DNA of 64,000 nt from Rhizobium tumorigenes (GTDB lineage Bacteria > Pseudomonadota > Alphaproteobacteria > Rhizobiales > Rhizobiaceae). The notes beneath the pieces are model-generated. The model was not told the origin of the DNA and did not search any database. It saw only the letters and a program-made list of their open reading frames with translations. The stretch covers positions 620,001-684,000 of the forward strand of contig NZ_CP117255.1 of assembly GCF_003240565.2 (NCBI RefSeq), read 5' to 3'. Shown piece by piece: positions 1 through 9,170 of this stretch. Made by a program: the position numbers and the translations under genes. Position 1 is the first letter of the stretch. Each line of letters begins with the position of its first letter.

Positions 1-485
1 TGCAGCCCATTCCCGGCGCTGCCGGTAATCTCGCAATTGCTGACCAGCAAATCGCCGACGCCATTGAACCGCAGCAGCCCGCCGGCATCCGCGGCCAGCC
101 CGAGGTTCCCCCCGTCGATGACGACGCCGGAGATCTCGATCCGCCCGGCATCGGCCGCATTCATCAGAAACCCGCCACCGCCATAGACGATGCGCGTCGC
201 CCCGGGGACGCCGATCAGCCGCGTATTGTCGGGGAGGGTGAGGTTCGAGGCCGTGTAGTTGCCGGCCGGCAACATCACCGGCCCCTTGTCCCGCGCCGCC
301 GCATCGATCATCGATTGCAGCCCATCCGCCGCCACCCGCTTCCGAAACGCCACGCCATCGATGGCCCCGCGCATCTCCGAGACCCCGGTTTTTGCCAGCG
401 GCGCCGCAAAGGCATGCGGCGAAACCGCTCCCGCACTCGCAGCTGCCGCAAAAGCGCCAACCATCAACTCACGTCGGGAAATCAT
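1..485 (-). CDS. Tat-exported repeat protein, TIGR03808-like (3' end outside window)
   Basis: Only the first 161 or so residues are inside the window; the gene runs off the left edge. The N-terminus MISRRELMVG is a twin-arginine signal, followed by an Ala-rich hydrophobic stretch ending near HAFA-AP, so the protein should be exported folded. The rest (PAGNYTASNLTLPDNTRLIG, then short Gly-rich turns) reads like the first coils of a right-handed parallel beta-helix, as in the family of twin-arginine-translocated repeat proteins found in rhizobia. The ATG at 485 has GAGGAG about 6 bases upstream. Function is unknown; beta-helix proteins of this kind often bind or cleave polysaccharide, but that is inference. 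Confidence 0.75.
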   Translation of the reverse strand, partial: MISRRELMVGAFAAAASAGAVSPHAFAAPLAKTGVSEMRGAIDGVAFRKRVAADGLQSMIDAAARDKGPVMLPAGNYTASNLTLPDNTRLIGVPGATRIVYGGGGFLMNAADAGRIEISGVVIDGGNLGLAADAGGLLRFNGVGDLLVSNCEITGSAGNGL

Positions 486-567
486 GCTCGGCTCCTCGAA
501 TGGAAGGGAGTTCACCTTATGCATCTCCTCATGATGCCGATAAAATCGCACGAGACGCGATCCCGGT

Positions 568-1356
568 CTATCGCACACGCCGGAACCACTCTTTTTGCTG
601 CGTCGCCCTGATCATTTCCAGATCGAAGTCCGCAAAGGCGATCTCTGTTTGCTCTCCTGCCATGCAAACAATCCGTCCAAGGGGATCGACGGCGAGAGAC
701 CGGCCGTCGTTCTTCGGTGCCGGATAGTTGGCCACGGCGACACCAACAACCGATTGGAACGCCATGGCGCGGATGCCTGCCACGCGGACATCGCCCACCT
801 CGCGGTCATCGACAAGAGGGCTGCTGTTAGGCACGAAAATGACCTCGGCGCCCAAGTGGACGAGGTCGGACGCCACGTCGGGAAATTCGCGGTCCATGCA
901 GATCATGATGCCAACGGTAACATCGCCGTTCCGGGTCGAAAGGCGAGCGACACTGGAGCGGTCGCCCGGTGCGCAGGCATCTTCCGGTATGTCGAAATGG
1001 CAGATGTGTCGCTTTCTCTGCTGCAGCACGATTTCGCCGTCACTGTCGATCAGGACTGCAGCGTTGAAGGGCTTGGGTTCGGCCCGTTCGAGAAAGGTTG
1101 CCACGACGGCAATACCATGTTTGCGCGCTGCGTCGCGAAACCGCTTCACGTACTCCCCATCCGGGACCACTGCTCCATCGATCCAGGACGCTCTAGAGCT
1201 CGCATCCGTGCCGTCGTAGCGGCTGTAACCGTTGGAAAACATCTCGAGAAACACCACGACATCGGCGGCTGCCTTGGCTGCCGAGGCAATCGCGGCACCA
1301 ATGTCCGCATCCGGCATGATTTGCGCCAGCCCGACGCGCATCGAATGGGTTGCCAA
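568..1356 (-). CDS. Carbon-nitrogen hydrolase (nitrilase superfamily)
   Basis: Predicted amidase of the nitrilase superfamily, which hydrolyses amide C-N bonds through a Glu-Lys-Cys triad. I read the triad as E38 (FLEMFSNGY), K115 (QRKRHICH) and C153 (IMICMDREFPD), in the usual order and spacing. Length is 262 residues, normal for a single-domain member. I place the start at the TTG at 1356 because AAGGAGG lies five bases upstream; the first in-frame ATG (1341) has a much poorer site. The open frame continues far upstream over the opposite-strand exonuclease gene, but that part is shadow coding. The substrate cannot be told from sequence. It converges with no neighbour and seems to be transcribed alone. 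Confidence 0.85.
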   Translation of the reverse strand: MATHSMRVGLAQIMPDADIGAAIASAAKAAADVVVFLEMFSNGYSRYDGTDASSRASWIDGAVVPDGEYVKRFRDAARKHGIAVVATFLERAEPKPFNAAVLIDSDGEIVLQQRKRHICHFDIPEDACAPGDRSSVARLSTRNGDVTVGIMICMDREFPDVASDLVHLGAEVIFVPNSSPLVDDREVGDVRVAGIRAMAFQSVVGVAVANYPAPKNDGRSLAVDPLGRIVCMAGEQTEIAFADFDLEMIRATQQKEWFRRVR

Positions 1357-1602
1357 GACATCCTCCTTGTCTGCATCGCAATCGCACATGGCCGTCTTGT
1401 TCAAGACAGCAGTCTGTCGATGCGCCCTCGCAAGCACGAAGGTATCACCGTTTTGCGCCCCATCGACAAGCAGAAACCGCCCCAGCACATGCCGGCCGCT
1501 GCGACAGCGCAGCCCATCGCGCTCCGCCGTTGACCCATCTAAATTTGCGCGAAAGCACACCCCCCTCTGGCCGTCCGGGAAACTGTCGCTATCTTGTCCT
1601 CC

Positions 1603-2616
1603 ATGAGGCCAGATGCATTGCTTTACCCCGCCCCGGAAGGGCTTTTCTGCCCGGTCGGCGGGTTCTATGTCGACCCGGTGCGTCCGGTCGACAGGGCGTT
1701 GATCACCCATGGGCACTCTGACCATGCGCGGCCCGGCCATGGCCATGTGCTTGCCACCCGCCAGACGCTCGACATCATGCGTATTCGCTACGGCGAGGGC
1801 TTTGCCGGCAGCGAGCAGGCGGCCGGTTTTGGCGAGGAGATCGTCGTCAACGGCGTCACCGTCAGCTTTCATGCCGCCGGCCATGTGCTCGGCTCGGCGC
1901 AGATCGCCATCGAGAAGGATGGCCTGCGCATCGTCGTATCCGGCGACTACAAGCGTCGCCCGGACCCCACCTGCGCCGCCTATGTGCCCGTGCCCTGCGA
2001 CGTCTTCATCACCGAGGCGACCTTTGCGCTGCCGGTCTTCCACCATCCGGACCCGATGGCCGAGACGCGCCGGCTGCTTGCCTCGCTGAAACAGTTTCCC
2101 GACCGCACCCACATGGTCGGTGCCTACGCGCTCGGCAAGGCGCAACGGGTCATCCGCCTGTTGCGCGATTGCGGCTATGACGAGCCGATCTATATCCACG
2201 GTGCGCTGACGCGGCTGTGCGATTACTACGAGAGCCAGGGCATCGCGCTCGGCGAGCTCCGGCCGGCGACCATCGAAAGCCGCGCCGACCAGACGACATT
2301 CCACGGCGCCATCGTCGTCGGCCCGCCCTCGGCGTTCGCCGACCGCTGGGCGCGACGCTTCCACGACCCCGTCTCCGCGTTTGCCTCCGGCTGGATGATG
2401 GTCCGCCAACGCGCCAAGCAGCGCGGCGTCGAACTGCCGCTGGTCATCTCCGACCATTGCGACTGGCCGGAACTGCTGGAAACCATTTCCGAGCTGCAGC
2501 CCCAGGAAGTCTGGGTGACGCACGGCCGCGAGGAAGCCCTGGTCCGCTGGTGCGAACTCCAGGGCATCAAAGCCAAGCCACTGCATCTGGTCGGATACGA
2601 GGACGAGGGGGATTGA
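1603..2616 (+). CDS. Ligase-associated DNA exonuclease (MBL fold)
   Basis: Metallo-beta-lactamase-fold nuclease of the type encoded next to bacterial ATP-dependent DNA ligases. The metal-binding motif H-x-H-x-D-H is present as THGHSDHARPGH (H36, H38, D40, H41). Length is 337 residues from the ATG at 1603; a TTG three codons upstream is also possible. The downstream partner gene is the DNA ligase at 2849, so the two probably act together in end processing and joining during DNA repair, although the biochemistry of the pair is known mainly by genomic association. The helicase and phosphoesterase genes that often complete this cluster are not nearby. Confidence 0.85.
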   Translation: MRPDALLYPAPEGLFCPVGGFYVDPVRPVDRALITHGHSDHARPGHGHVLATRQTLDIMRIRYGEGFAGSEQAAGFGEEIVVNGVTVSFHAAGHVLGSAQIAIEKDGLRIVVSGDYKRRPDPTCAAYVPVPCDVFITEATFALPVFHHPDPMAETRRLLASLKQFPDRTHMVGAYALGKAQRVIRLLRDCGYDEPIYIHGALTRLCDYYESQGIALGELRPATIESRADQTTFHGAIVVGPPSAFADRWARRFHDPVSAFASGWMMVRQRAKQRGVELPLVISDHCDWPELLETISELQPQEVWVTHGREEALVRWCELQGIKAKPLHLVGYEDEGD

Positions 2617-2665
2617 TGGTGGATCGCGACCGACTGTTGCGCCCGGGAGAAGGCGGCGCTCGCCC

Positions 2666-2790
2666 GATCTCCCCCCTTGTGGGGGAGATGTCAGCGCAGC
2701 TGACAGAGGGGGGTAGCTCTCCGCAAATTCTGAATGTGCCGCATACCCCCCTCTGCCCTGTCGGGCATCTCCCCCACAAGGGGGGAGATC
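2666..2790. repeat. RIME-like intergenic palindromic element
   Basis: A 125-bp element bounded by exact 25-bp inverted repeats: 2666-2690 is the reverse complement of 2766-2790 (starts GATCTCCCCCCTTGTGGGGG). Inner segments (ACAGAGGGGGG and CCCCCCTCTG) also pair, so the transcript could fold into one long branched hairpin. The GATCTCCCCCCTTGTGGGGGAGAT signature matches what I know as Rhizobium-specific intergenic mosaic elements. It lies between the exonuclease and its DNA ligase partner. Confidence 0.8.
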
Positions 2791-2848
2791 GCTGGAGCGG
2801 CCATCCCCGCCACACCGGAAATGTCTCGCTTGCTTGCGGGAGCCGCTC

Positions 2849-4486
2849 ATGAAAGCCTTTGCCGATCTCCTCGATCGCCTGGTGCTGACGCCCAGCCGGA
2901 ACGGCAAGCTGAAGCTGCTGACCGATTACTTCCGCGACACGCCCGATCCCGACCGCGGCTATGGCTTGGCGGCCATTGCGGGTACCCTCGAGGTGCGCAA
3001 CGTCAAGCCGGCGATGCTGCGCGAGCTGGTGCTGGAGCGGATGGATCAGGTGCTGTTCCGCTATTCCTACGACTATGTCGGCGATCTCGCCGAGACCATC
3101 TCGCTGGTCTGGGACAACGATGCGGATATAGAGCGCGCGCCGACAGATGAGCCAGGTCTCGGCCAGGTCATCGACGAGATGAATGCGCTGGGCCGCACCG
3201 AGGTGCGTGGCTTCGTGCGCGACATGCTCGACAGGCTCGATCCCTCCGGTCGCTTCGCCTTCCTGAAGCTTGCGACCGGCGCCATGCGCATCGGTGTGTC
3301 GGCGCGGCTTGCCAAGCAGGCGCTGGCCGAATTGTCGGGCAAGGACGTGACCGAGATCGAGACGTTGTGGCACGGGCTGGAGCCACCCTACGTGACGCTG
3401 TTCCAGTGGCTCGAGGGCAAGGGCGACCGGCCGCTGCTGGCAACGCCTGCGATCTTCCACTCCGTCATGCTGGCAAACCCGGTCGAACCCGGCAATCTCG
3501 ATGGCCTCGACCCGAAGGACTTTGCCGCCGAATGGAAATGGGACGGCATCCGCGTCCAGCTGTCGCGCTCGGGCTCGACGTCGAAGGTTTACTCGCGCTC
3601 GGGCGACGATATCTCCGGTGCCTTCCCTGACGTGGTGGACGCCATCACCTTCGAGGGCGTCATCGACGGCGAACTGCTGATCGGCGGCACGGCGCGCTCC
3701 AACAGCCCGACCCGCACCTTCTCCGACCTGCAGCAGCGACTGAACCGCAAGACGGTGAATGCCCAGATGCTCGCCGACTACCCGGCGTTCATCCGCACCT
3801 ACGACCTGCTGTTCGACGGCGACGAGGATGTCCGCGCCCGGGGCTTCATCGAGCGTCGCAACCGGTTGGCCGAGATCATCGAGCACGCGCCGCACGACCG
3901 TTTCGATCTCTCGGCGCTCGTCGATTTCACCGACTGGGACGAGCTCGACAGGCTCCGCGCGGCGCCGCCCGATCCTGTTATCGAAGGGGTGATGATCAAG
4001 CGCCGCGACAGCCCCTACACAGCCGGCCGGGCCAAGGGCCCGTGGTTCAAATGGAAGCGCAATCCGTTCAATATCGACGCGGTGCTGATGTACGCCCAGC
4101 GCGGCCACGGCAAGCGCTCGAGCTACTATTCCGATTTCACCTTCGGCGTCTGGTCGACGACACCGGAGGGCGAGCAGCTCGTGCCGGTCGGCAAGGCCTA
4201 TTTCGGCTTCACCGATGCCGAACTGGAGGTGCTCGACAAGTTCGTGCGCAACAACACGGTCGAGCGCTTCGGTCCGGTCCGGTCGGTGAGGGCTGAGCGT
4301 GAATTCGGCTTTGTGGTCGAGGTCGCCTTCGAGGGCATTAACCGCTCGAGCCGGCACAAGTCCGGCGTGGCCATGCGCTTCCCGCGGATCGCCCGTTTGC
4401 GGCAGGATAAACCGCCTTTCGAGGCCGATCGGCTGGAAACACTGGTCGCAATGATTGACGCCAAGACCCCTCCAGCCGAATATTAG
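2849..4486 (+). CDS. ATP-dependent DNA ligase
   Basis: 545-residue ATP-dependent ligase that seals nicks through a lysyl-AMP intermediate. The nucleotidyltransferase motif I is EWKWDGIR with the adenylated lysine at K230; an N-terminal DNA-binding domain (about residues 1-200) precedes it, and a C-terminal OB-fold region (from about 430) ends the protein. ATG at 2849 is chosen over the in-frame TTG at 2834 because it gives the typical MKAFADLLDRL start. The partner exonuclease gene lies upstream, separated by a RIME-like palindrome. This is a non-replicative repair ligase by family; the replicative NAD-dependent enzyme would be elsewhere. Confidence 0.9.
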   Translation: MKAFADLLDRLVLTPSRNGKLKLLTDYFRDTPDPDRGYGLAAIAGTLEVRNVKPAMLRELVLERMDQVLFRYSYDYVGDLAETISLVWDNDADIERAPTDEPGLGQVIDEMNALGRTEVRGFVRDMLDRLDPSGRFAFLKLATGAMRIGVSARLAKQALAELSGKDVTEIETLWHGLEPPYVTLFQWLEGKGDRPLLATPAIFHSVMLANPVEPGNLDGLDPKDFAAEWKWDGIRVQLSRSGSTSKVYSRSGDDISGAFPDVVDAITFEGVIDGELLIGGTARSNSPTRTFSDLQQRLNRKTVNAQMLADYPAFIRTYDLLFDGDEDVRARGFIERRNRLAEIIEHAPHDRFDLSALVDFTDWDELDRLRAAPPDPVIEGVMIKRRDSPYTAGRAKGPWFKWKRNPFNIDAVLMYAQRGHGKRSSYYSDFTFGVWSTTPEGEQLVPVGKAYFGFTDAELEVLDKFVRNNTVERFGPVRSVRAEREFGFVVEVAFEGINRSSRHKSGVAMRFPRIARLRQDKPPFEADRLETLVAMIDAKTPPAEY

Positions 4487-4580
4487 CGTCGCTGCGAATC
4501 CTCACCACAAAGTGAGTTGGCGCCGACTTTCAACCCGTGCAGACTTGGTCTGGCGGGGAACCACCGACGGAGCTTTGACT

Positions 4581-5597
4581 TTGACTGATGTACCTGAGTT
4601 CTCCCACCGCCGCCGTGCGGTTCTGACCGGCCTCGCCTCATGCGTGCTCCTTCCGATCTCCGCCCGCGCAGCTTCCGTTGCCTCCCGCGCCACCACGCCA
4701 GCTGCTGCTTCCACGACGCCACCGGCGCCGGCCACTGCTGCTGCGCAAACCCCGGCTGCAAAGGCATCGGATGTTCCCAACACAGCACCGGCGCAGATGA
4801 GCGGCGATTATCAGCGCGAGCGCCGCAAGTTCCGCACCAACCTGCTCGTCAAGGGACCGGCGCCGGATAAGTACGAAGCGCTCGTCGCTCCCGAAGGTGC
4901 AAACCAGATTTTCTACCGCAGCGGCTATGGCGGAGAGCTCGAGCTCGTCGCCTGGGTATCGCGCTATGAGCGCACCCGCACGCCGCGCCCGGCAGTCCTC
5001 TTCCTGCATGGCGGCAACGCGATCGGCCAGGGCCACTGGCAGCTGATGAAGCCCTACATAGACGCCGGCTACGTGGTGATGATCCCCAGCATGCGCGGCG
5101 AAAATGGCCAGAAGGGTAACTTCTCCGGCTTCTACGACGAGGTTGACGACGTGCTGGCCGCCTCGGACCGGCTACGTCACATGCCGGGAGTCGATCCGCA
5201 TCGCATGTTCCTCGCCGGCCACAGCATCGGCGGCACGCTGGCCATGCTGACGGCGATGTCGACGCGGCGTTTTCGCGCCGCCGCGCCGATATCGGGAAAT
5301 CCGGACTCCTTCGCTTTCTTCAACAGGTACCCGCAGGACATCCGCTTCGACGACAAGGACCCGCGCGAATTCCAGATGCGCTCGCCTGTCTGCTACGCTC
5401 ACAGCTTCAAGTGCCCGATGAAGGTGATGCACGGCTCGGAAGAGGTGCACTTCGTCACCCGCGTCGGCGTCCTGTCGAAACGGGCCCGCGAGGCGCATGT
5501 CAACATGGACGTCGATGTCATCCCGGGCGGCCACTTTTCCGCCCTGCCGGCCGAAATCGAACGCAGCATCCAGTTCTTCAAGGGCATTGCCGCCTAG
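4581..5597 (+). CDS. Exported alpha/beta hydrolase, dienelactone hydrolase-like
   Basis: Serine hydrolase of the dienelactone hydrolase/acyl-peptidase group, 338 residues. The oxyanion-side motif is FLHGGN and the nucleophile is S215 in AGHSIGG; a C-terminal histidine sits in PGGHFSALP. The N-terminus (SHRRRAVLTGL, then a hydrophobic stretch ending ISARA-AS) looks like a Tat or Sec signal peptide, followed by a long Ala/Thr/Pro-rich linker to about residue 75, so the enzyme is probably periplasmic. The frame is open from 4455, inside the ligase end, but I choose TTG 4581, which has GGAG eight bases upstream and places the arginines at the N-terminus. The substrate is unknown. Confidence 0.75.
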   Translation: MTDVPEFSHRRRAVLTGLASCVLLPISARAASVASRATTPAAASTTPPAPATAAAQTPAAKASDVPNTAPAQMSGDYQRERRKFRTNLLVKGPAPDKYEALVAPEGANQIFYRSGYGGELELVAWVSRYERTRTPRPAVLFLHGGNAIGQGHWQLMKPYIDAGYVVMIPSMRGENGQKGNFSGFYDEVDDVLAASDRLRHMPGVDPHRMFLAGHSIGGTLAMLTAMSTRRFRAAAPISGNPDSFAFFNRYPQDIRFDDKDPREFQMRSPVCYAHSFKCPMKVMHGSEEVHFVTRVGVLSKRAREAHVNMDVDVIPGGHFSALPAEIERSIQFFKGIAA

Positions 5598-5621
5598 CCT
5601 GTCGCGGAAAAATGGGCGGCT

Positions 5622-5927
5622 TTATCCGCAGAACACCCGTATCACGGTCGATTTCGGGTTGGTGACGCTCTCGAATGCTGTGCCGCTGTGGACAAAATTC
5701 AGCCGCGACGGCGTATCGGTGGCGACACGTTCCTGGCTCCCGTAGTGGCGGGAGTCTCCGGGTATTTTGAGCCCCACTGTCGCAGAGGATGGCCCGCCCA
5801 CGAACTTTTGATATCGGGATGCACCACAGGCATCCGAGGTCGATGCCTGGTTTGACGGGGACGTGGTTGAGCATGCACTCAGAAAAATCAGTGCCGAAAA
5901 TATTGATGCTAACGGTGAAGGTTTCAA
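5622..5927 (-). CDS. Small lipoprotein, peptidase inhibitor I78-like
   Basis: 101-residue secreted lipoprotein. A signal peptide ends in the lipobox LSAC (lipidated C19), followed by a Ser/Thr-rich linker and a small domain with the pattern of the I78 serine-protease inhibitor family: a Cys near the domain start (ACGASRYQKFVGGP), an Arg-containing middle (TPSRLNFVHSGTAF) and a terminal VFCG. The start is a TTG at 5927 with AAGG upstream; there is no in-frame ATG. It lies alone between two oppositely placed neighbours. The I78 call rests on the Cys-to-CG pattern and length only. Confidence 0.6.
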   Translation of the reverse strand: MKPSPLASIFSALIFLSACSTTSPSNQASTSDACGASRYQKFVGGPSSATVGLKIPGDSRHYGSQERVATDTPSRLNFVHSGTAFESVTNPKSTVIRVFCG

Positions 5928-6076
5928 GGTTGTGCCTTTTGCGTGATGGTTTGCTCTATCTCTGCTCTATCTCTGCTTTATCAGAGGCATAGACATTGCC
6001 ACCGCGCCATTGCCGGCGCAACCGGTCTGATAATCTCAACACAGGATAGACTATGGCGACCTTCCCGGGGTCGTCT

Positions 6077-8212
6077 TCATGCTGGCGTCATCCGCTCGAT
6101 CAGCGCCTGCGCCGCCTCGGCGATGACGGTGCCCGGCGGAAAGATCGCGTCGGCGCCGGCGGCCCTGAGCGTGGCGAAATCCTGGACGGGAATGACGCCG
6201 CCGACCGCAATCAGGATGCTGGCACCGCCCCGGCGGGTGAGGGCGCTTTTCAACTCCGGCACCAGCGTCAGATGGCCGGCGGCGAGCGACGAGGCACCGA
6301 CGATATCGACGCCTTCGCGCACCGCGAGATCGGCCACTTCCTCCGGCGTCTGGAACATCGTGCCGACGACGACGTCGAAGCCGATGTCTGCAAAGGCCGA
6401 GGCGATGACCTTCTGGCCCCGGTCGTGGCCGTCCTGGCCCATCTTGGCAACCAGAATGCGGGGCGCCGCACCCCGTGCCCTGCGAAACCCCTCGACGGCG
6501 GCAACGGCGGCGTTGAACACGGGATCGCTGTCGCCGACCTGGCTGCGGTAGACGCCGGAGATCGTCTGCACCTCGGCCACGTGCCGGCCGAATGCCTTTT
6601 CCATCGCCAGCGAGATTTCGCCGACGGTAGCCCTTGCGCGCGCCGCCTTGACCGCGAGATCGAGCAGGTTGCCCTCGCCATTGCGGGCCGCCAGCGTCAG
6701 CGCATCCAGCGCCTGCTCCGTGGCAGCAGTGTCGCGCAAACCCTTCAACTGCTGCAGCTTCGACAATTGCCGGGCGCGCACCTCGGAATTGTCGATCGTC
6801 AGTACGTCGACGTCGCGCTCCTCGGCGAGCCGGGAGACGTTGAGCCCGACCACAGCCTGCCGGCCGCTGTCGATACGGGCCTGCGTCCGGGCGGCGGCTT
6901 CCTCGATGCGCAGCTTGGGGATGCCGGTTTCGATGGCTTTCGCCATGCCGCCGAGCGCCTCGACCTCCTCGATGTGATTGAGCGCCCGGGCAGCGAGATC
7001 GTGCGTCAGCCGTTCCACATAGGCCGAGCCGCCCCAGGGATCGATGATGCGGCTGGTGCCGGATTCCGTCTGCAGCAGGATCTGCGTGTTGCGGGCAATG
7101 CGGGCGGAGTGATCGGTCGGCAGTGCCAGCGCCTCGTCGAAGGCGTTGGTGTGCAGCGACTGGGTATGCCCCTGCGTCGCCGCCATCGCCTCGACCATGG
7201 TGCGGACGATGTTGTTCATCGGGTCCTGCGCCGTCAGCGACCAGCCAGAGGTCTGGCAATGGGTGCGTAGCGCCAGCGACTTCGGGTCTTTCGGCGCAAA
7301 ATTCTTCTGCATCAGCGCCGCCCAGAGCAGTCGCGCGGCCCTGAGCTTTGCCACCTCCATGAAGAAGTTCATCCCGACGGCCCAGAAAAACGACAGGCGC
7401 GGCGCAAACTTGTCGATATCGAGCCCGGCAGCAACGCCGGCCCGCGCATAGTCGATGCCGTCGGCAATCGTGTAGGCAAGTTCGAGGTCTGCCGTCGCGC
7501 CGGCTTCCTGCATGTGGTAGCCGGAAATCGAGATGGAGTTGAATTTCGGCATTCTTCGGCTGGTATAGCTGAAGATGTCCGAGACGATCCGCATCGAGGG
7601 CTGCGGTGGATAGATATAGGTGTTGCGGACCATGAACTCCTTGAGAATGTCGTTCTGGATGGTGCCGGACAGCTTGTCCTCGGATACGCCCTGTTCCTCG
7701 GCGGCAACGATGTAGAGCGCCATGATCGGCAGCACCGCACCGTTCATCGTCATCGAAACGCTCATCTCGCCGAGCGGAATGCCATCGAACAGCTGCTGCA
7801 TGTCGAGGATCGAATCGATCGCGACGCCGGCCATGCCGACATCGCCGGCGACGCGCGGATGGTCGCTGTCATAGCCGCGATGGGTGGCAAGGTCGAAGGC
7901 CACCGAAAGCCCCTTCTGTCCGGCCGCCAGATTGCGCCGGTAAAATGCGTTCGACGCCTCGGCCGTCGAGAAACCGGCATATTGGCGGATCGTCCAGGGC
8001 TGCTGGACGTACATCGTCGGGTAGGGGCCCCGGATGAAGGGCGCTGCACCCGGATAGGTATCGAGAAACGGGACCTTGGTCAGTTCCGCCTCGCCATAGC
8101 GACGTTTGACGTCAATCCCCTCAGGCGTCTCCCAGGCGCCACCGGCTTCTGCTAGCGTCGGAAGGTCAGGGCGAACCCAGGGCAGGATTGAAAAATCAGG
8201 AATGCGGCTCAT
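6077..8212 (-). CDS. scpA: Methylmalonyl-CoA mutase, large (catalytic) subunit
   Basis: Adenosylcobalamin enzyme that interconverts succinyl-CoA and (R)-methylmalonyl-CoA, linking propionate, odd-chain fatty acid and branched-chain amino acid catabolism to the TCA cycle. 711 residues: a TIM-barrel substrate domain (about 60-560) with the hallmark [19 protein letters not shown], and a C-terminal B12 domain with D594-x-H596-x-x-G (GQDGHDRG), H596 being the cobalt ligand. Start ATG 8212 gives the family-typical MSRIPDFS. The small-subunit gene lies upstream on the same strand but is separated by 958 bases that hold a tandem repeat array, an unusual arrangement since these genes normally abut or overlap. 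Confidence 0.95.
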   Translation of the reverse strand: MSRIPDFSILPWVRPDLPTLAEAGGAWETPEGIDVKRRYGEAELTKVPFLDTYPGAAPFIRGPYPTMYVQQPWTIRQYAGFSTAEASNAFYRRNLAAGQKGLSVAFDLATHRGYDSDHPRVAGDVGMAGVAIDSILDMQQLFDGIPLGEMSVSMTMNGAVLPIMALYIVAAEEQGVSEDKLSGTIQNDILKEFMVRNTYIYPPQPSMRIVSDIFSYTSRRMPKFNSISISGYHMQEAGATADLELAYTIADGIDYARAGVAAGLDIDKFAPRLSFFWAVGMNFFMEVAKLRAARLLWAALMQKNFAPKDPKSLALRTHCQTSGWSLTAQDPMNNIVRTMVEAMAATQGHTQSLHTNAFDEALALPTDHSARIARNTQILLQTESGTSRIIDPWGGSAYVERLTHDLAARALNHIEEVEALGGMAKAIETGIPKLRIEEAAARTQARIDSGRQAVVGLNVSRLAEERDVDVLTIDNSEVRARQLSKLQQLKGLRDTAATEQALDALTLAARNGEGNLLDLAVKAARARATVGEISLAMEKAFGRHVAEVQTISGVYRSQVGDSDPVFNAAVAAVEGFRRARGAAPRILVAKMGQDGHDRGQKVIASAFADIGFDVVVGTMFQTPEEVADLAVREGVDIVGASSLAAGHLTLVPELKSALTRRGGASILIAVGGVIPVQDFATLRAAGADAIFPPGTVIAEAAQALIERMTPA

Positions 8213-8330
8213 ACGATATCTCCCAAGCCCATGACCGGCACGAGTGCCCCGCCACGCCCCTTCATCAACGAGCCCCAAGACCCCAGGCACCGGCTCACCG
8301 ATCTTCGACAGGCACCGCCCCATCCGCCCT

Positions 8331-9055
8331 CATTCCTGCGCTCGTCACAGAAATCCAGCCAAGGCGCGTCTGCGCCTTGAGGGGACCGGTGCCACACGCG
8401 CAAGAGCCTTTTCCGCCCAAAGACTTGGGCGTGCTGGATTCCTGTGACAAGCATAGGAATGAGGGGTGGGGATGCGGCGCTCTGTGCAGCAAGATGGTCC
8501 TGTTTCGAGGAGGGGGCTCTCAAGCCCCGTAGTCGCAAGGCAAATGTCACTCGGCTCCCTTGGCCACCTATCGATAACCCGCGCCGCGGGCCCACTCCTT
8601 TTTCCCGAGCACTGTCCCATCCTACCTCATTCCTGTGCTCGTCACAGGAATCCAGCCAAGGCGCGTCTGCGCCTTGAGGGAACCGGTGCCACGAGCGCAA
8701 GAGTCTTTTCCGCCCAAAGACTTGGGCGTGCTGGATTCCTGTGACGAGCACAGGAATGAGGGAAGGGGCGGCGCTCTGTGTCGCCGCAAGCCGGCCCTGT
8801 TTCGAGGAGGGGGGTGTCAGGCCGCATAGTCGCAAGGCAGATGTCACTCGGTTTTCTTGGCCACCTATCAATGACCCGCGCCGTGGCCCCACTCCTTTTT
8901 CGCGAGCGCCGCCCCATCCTCCCTCATTCCCGTGCTCGTCACAGGAATCCAACCAAGGCGCGTCTGCGCCTTGAGGGGACCGGTGCCGCGTGCGCAAGAG
9001 TCTTTTCCGCCCAGGGACTTGGGCGTGCTGGATTCCTGTGACGAGCACAGGAATG
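8331..9055. repeat. Tandem 297-bp array with three 131-bp hairpin cores
   Basis: Three copies of a 131-bp core (8331-8461, 8628-8758, 8925-9055), spaced exactly 297 bp apart by two similar 166-bp spacers. Each core starts with CATTCCTGTGCTCGTCACAG and ends with its reverse complement; in copy 2 the terminal inverted repeats match over 29 bp. Inside are three further hairpins: ATTCCTGTG/CACAGGAAT, AAGGCGC/GCGCCTT and CGCCCAA/TTGGGCG. The unit could therefore fold as a multi-branched RNA. Because 297 is a multiple of three, long open frames run through the array on both strands; I regard these as spurious. The array fills the gap between the mutase subunit genes. Confidence 0.9.
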
Positions 9056-9170
9056 AAGGTGGGGGATGCGACCCTTCGGCCGGTAAGCCCCTCGGGTTCC
9101 GGTAGCGGACACGTCATCCCGTGCTGTCGGCCCATTGCCGGATAGCTCCGTCTTCTCCCCAATCCAGCCG

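Noticed and set aside
1357..2907. N-terminal extension of the nitrilase frame over the exonuclease gene
   Set aside because: It is antisense to a clear metallo-nuclease gene, and AAGGAGG at 1361-1367 defines the TTG start at 1356.
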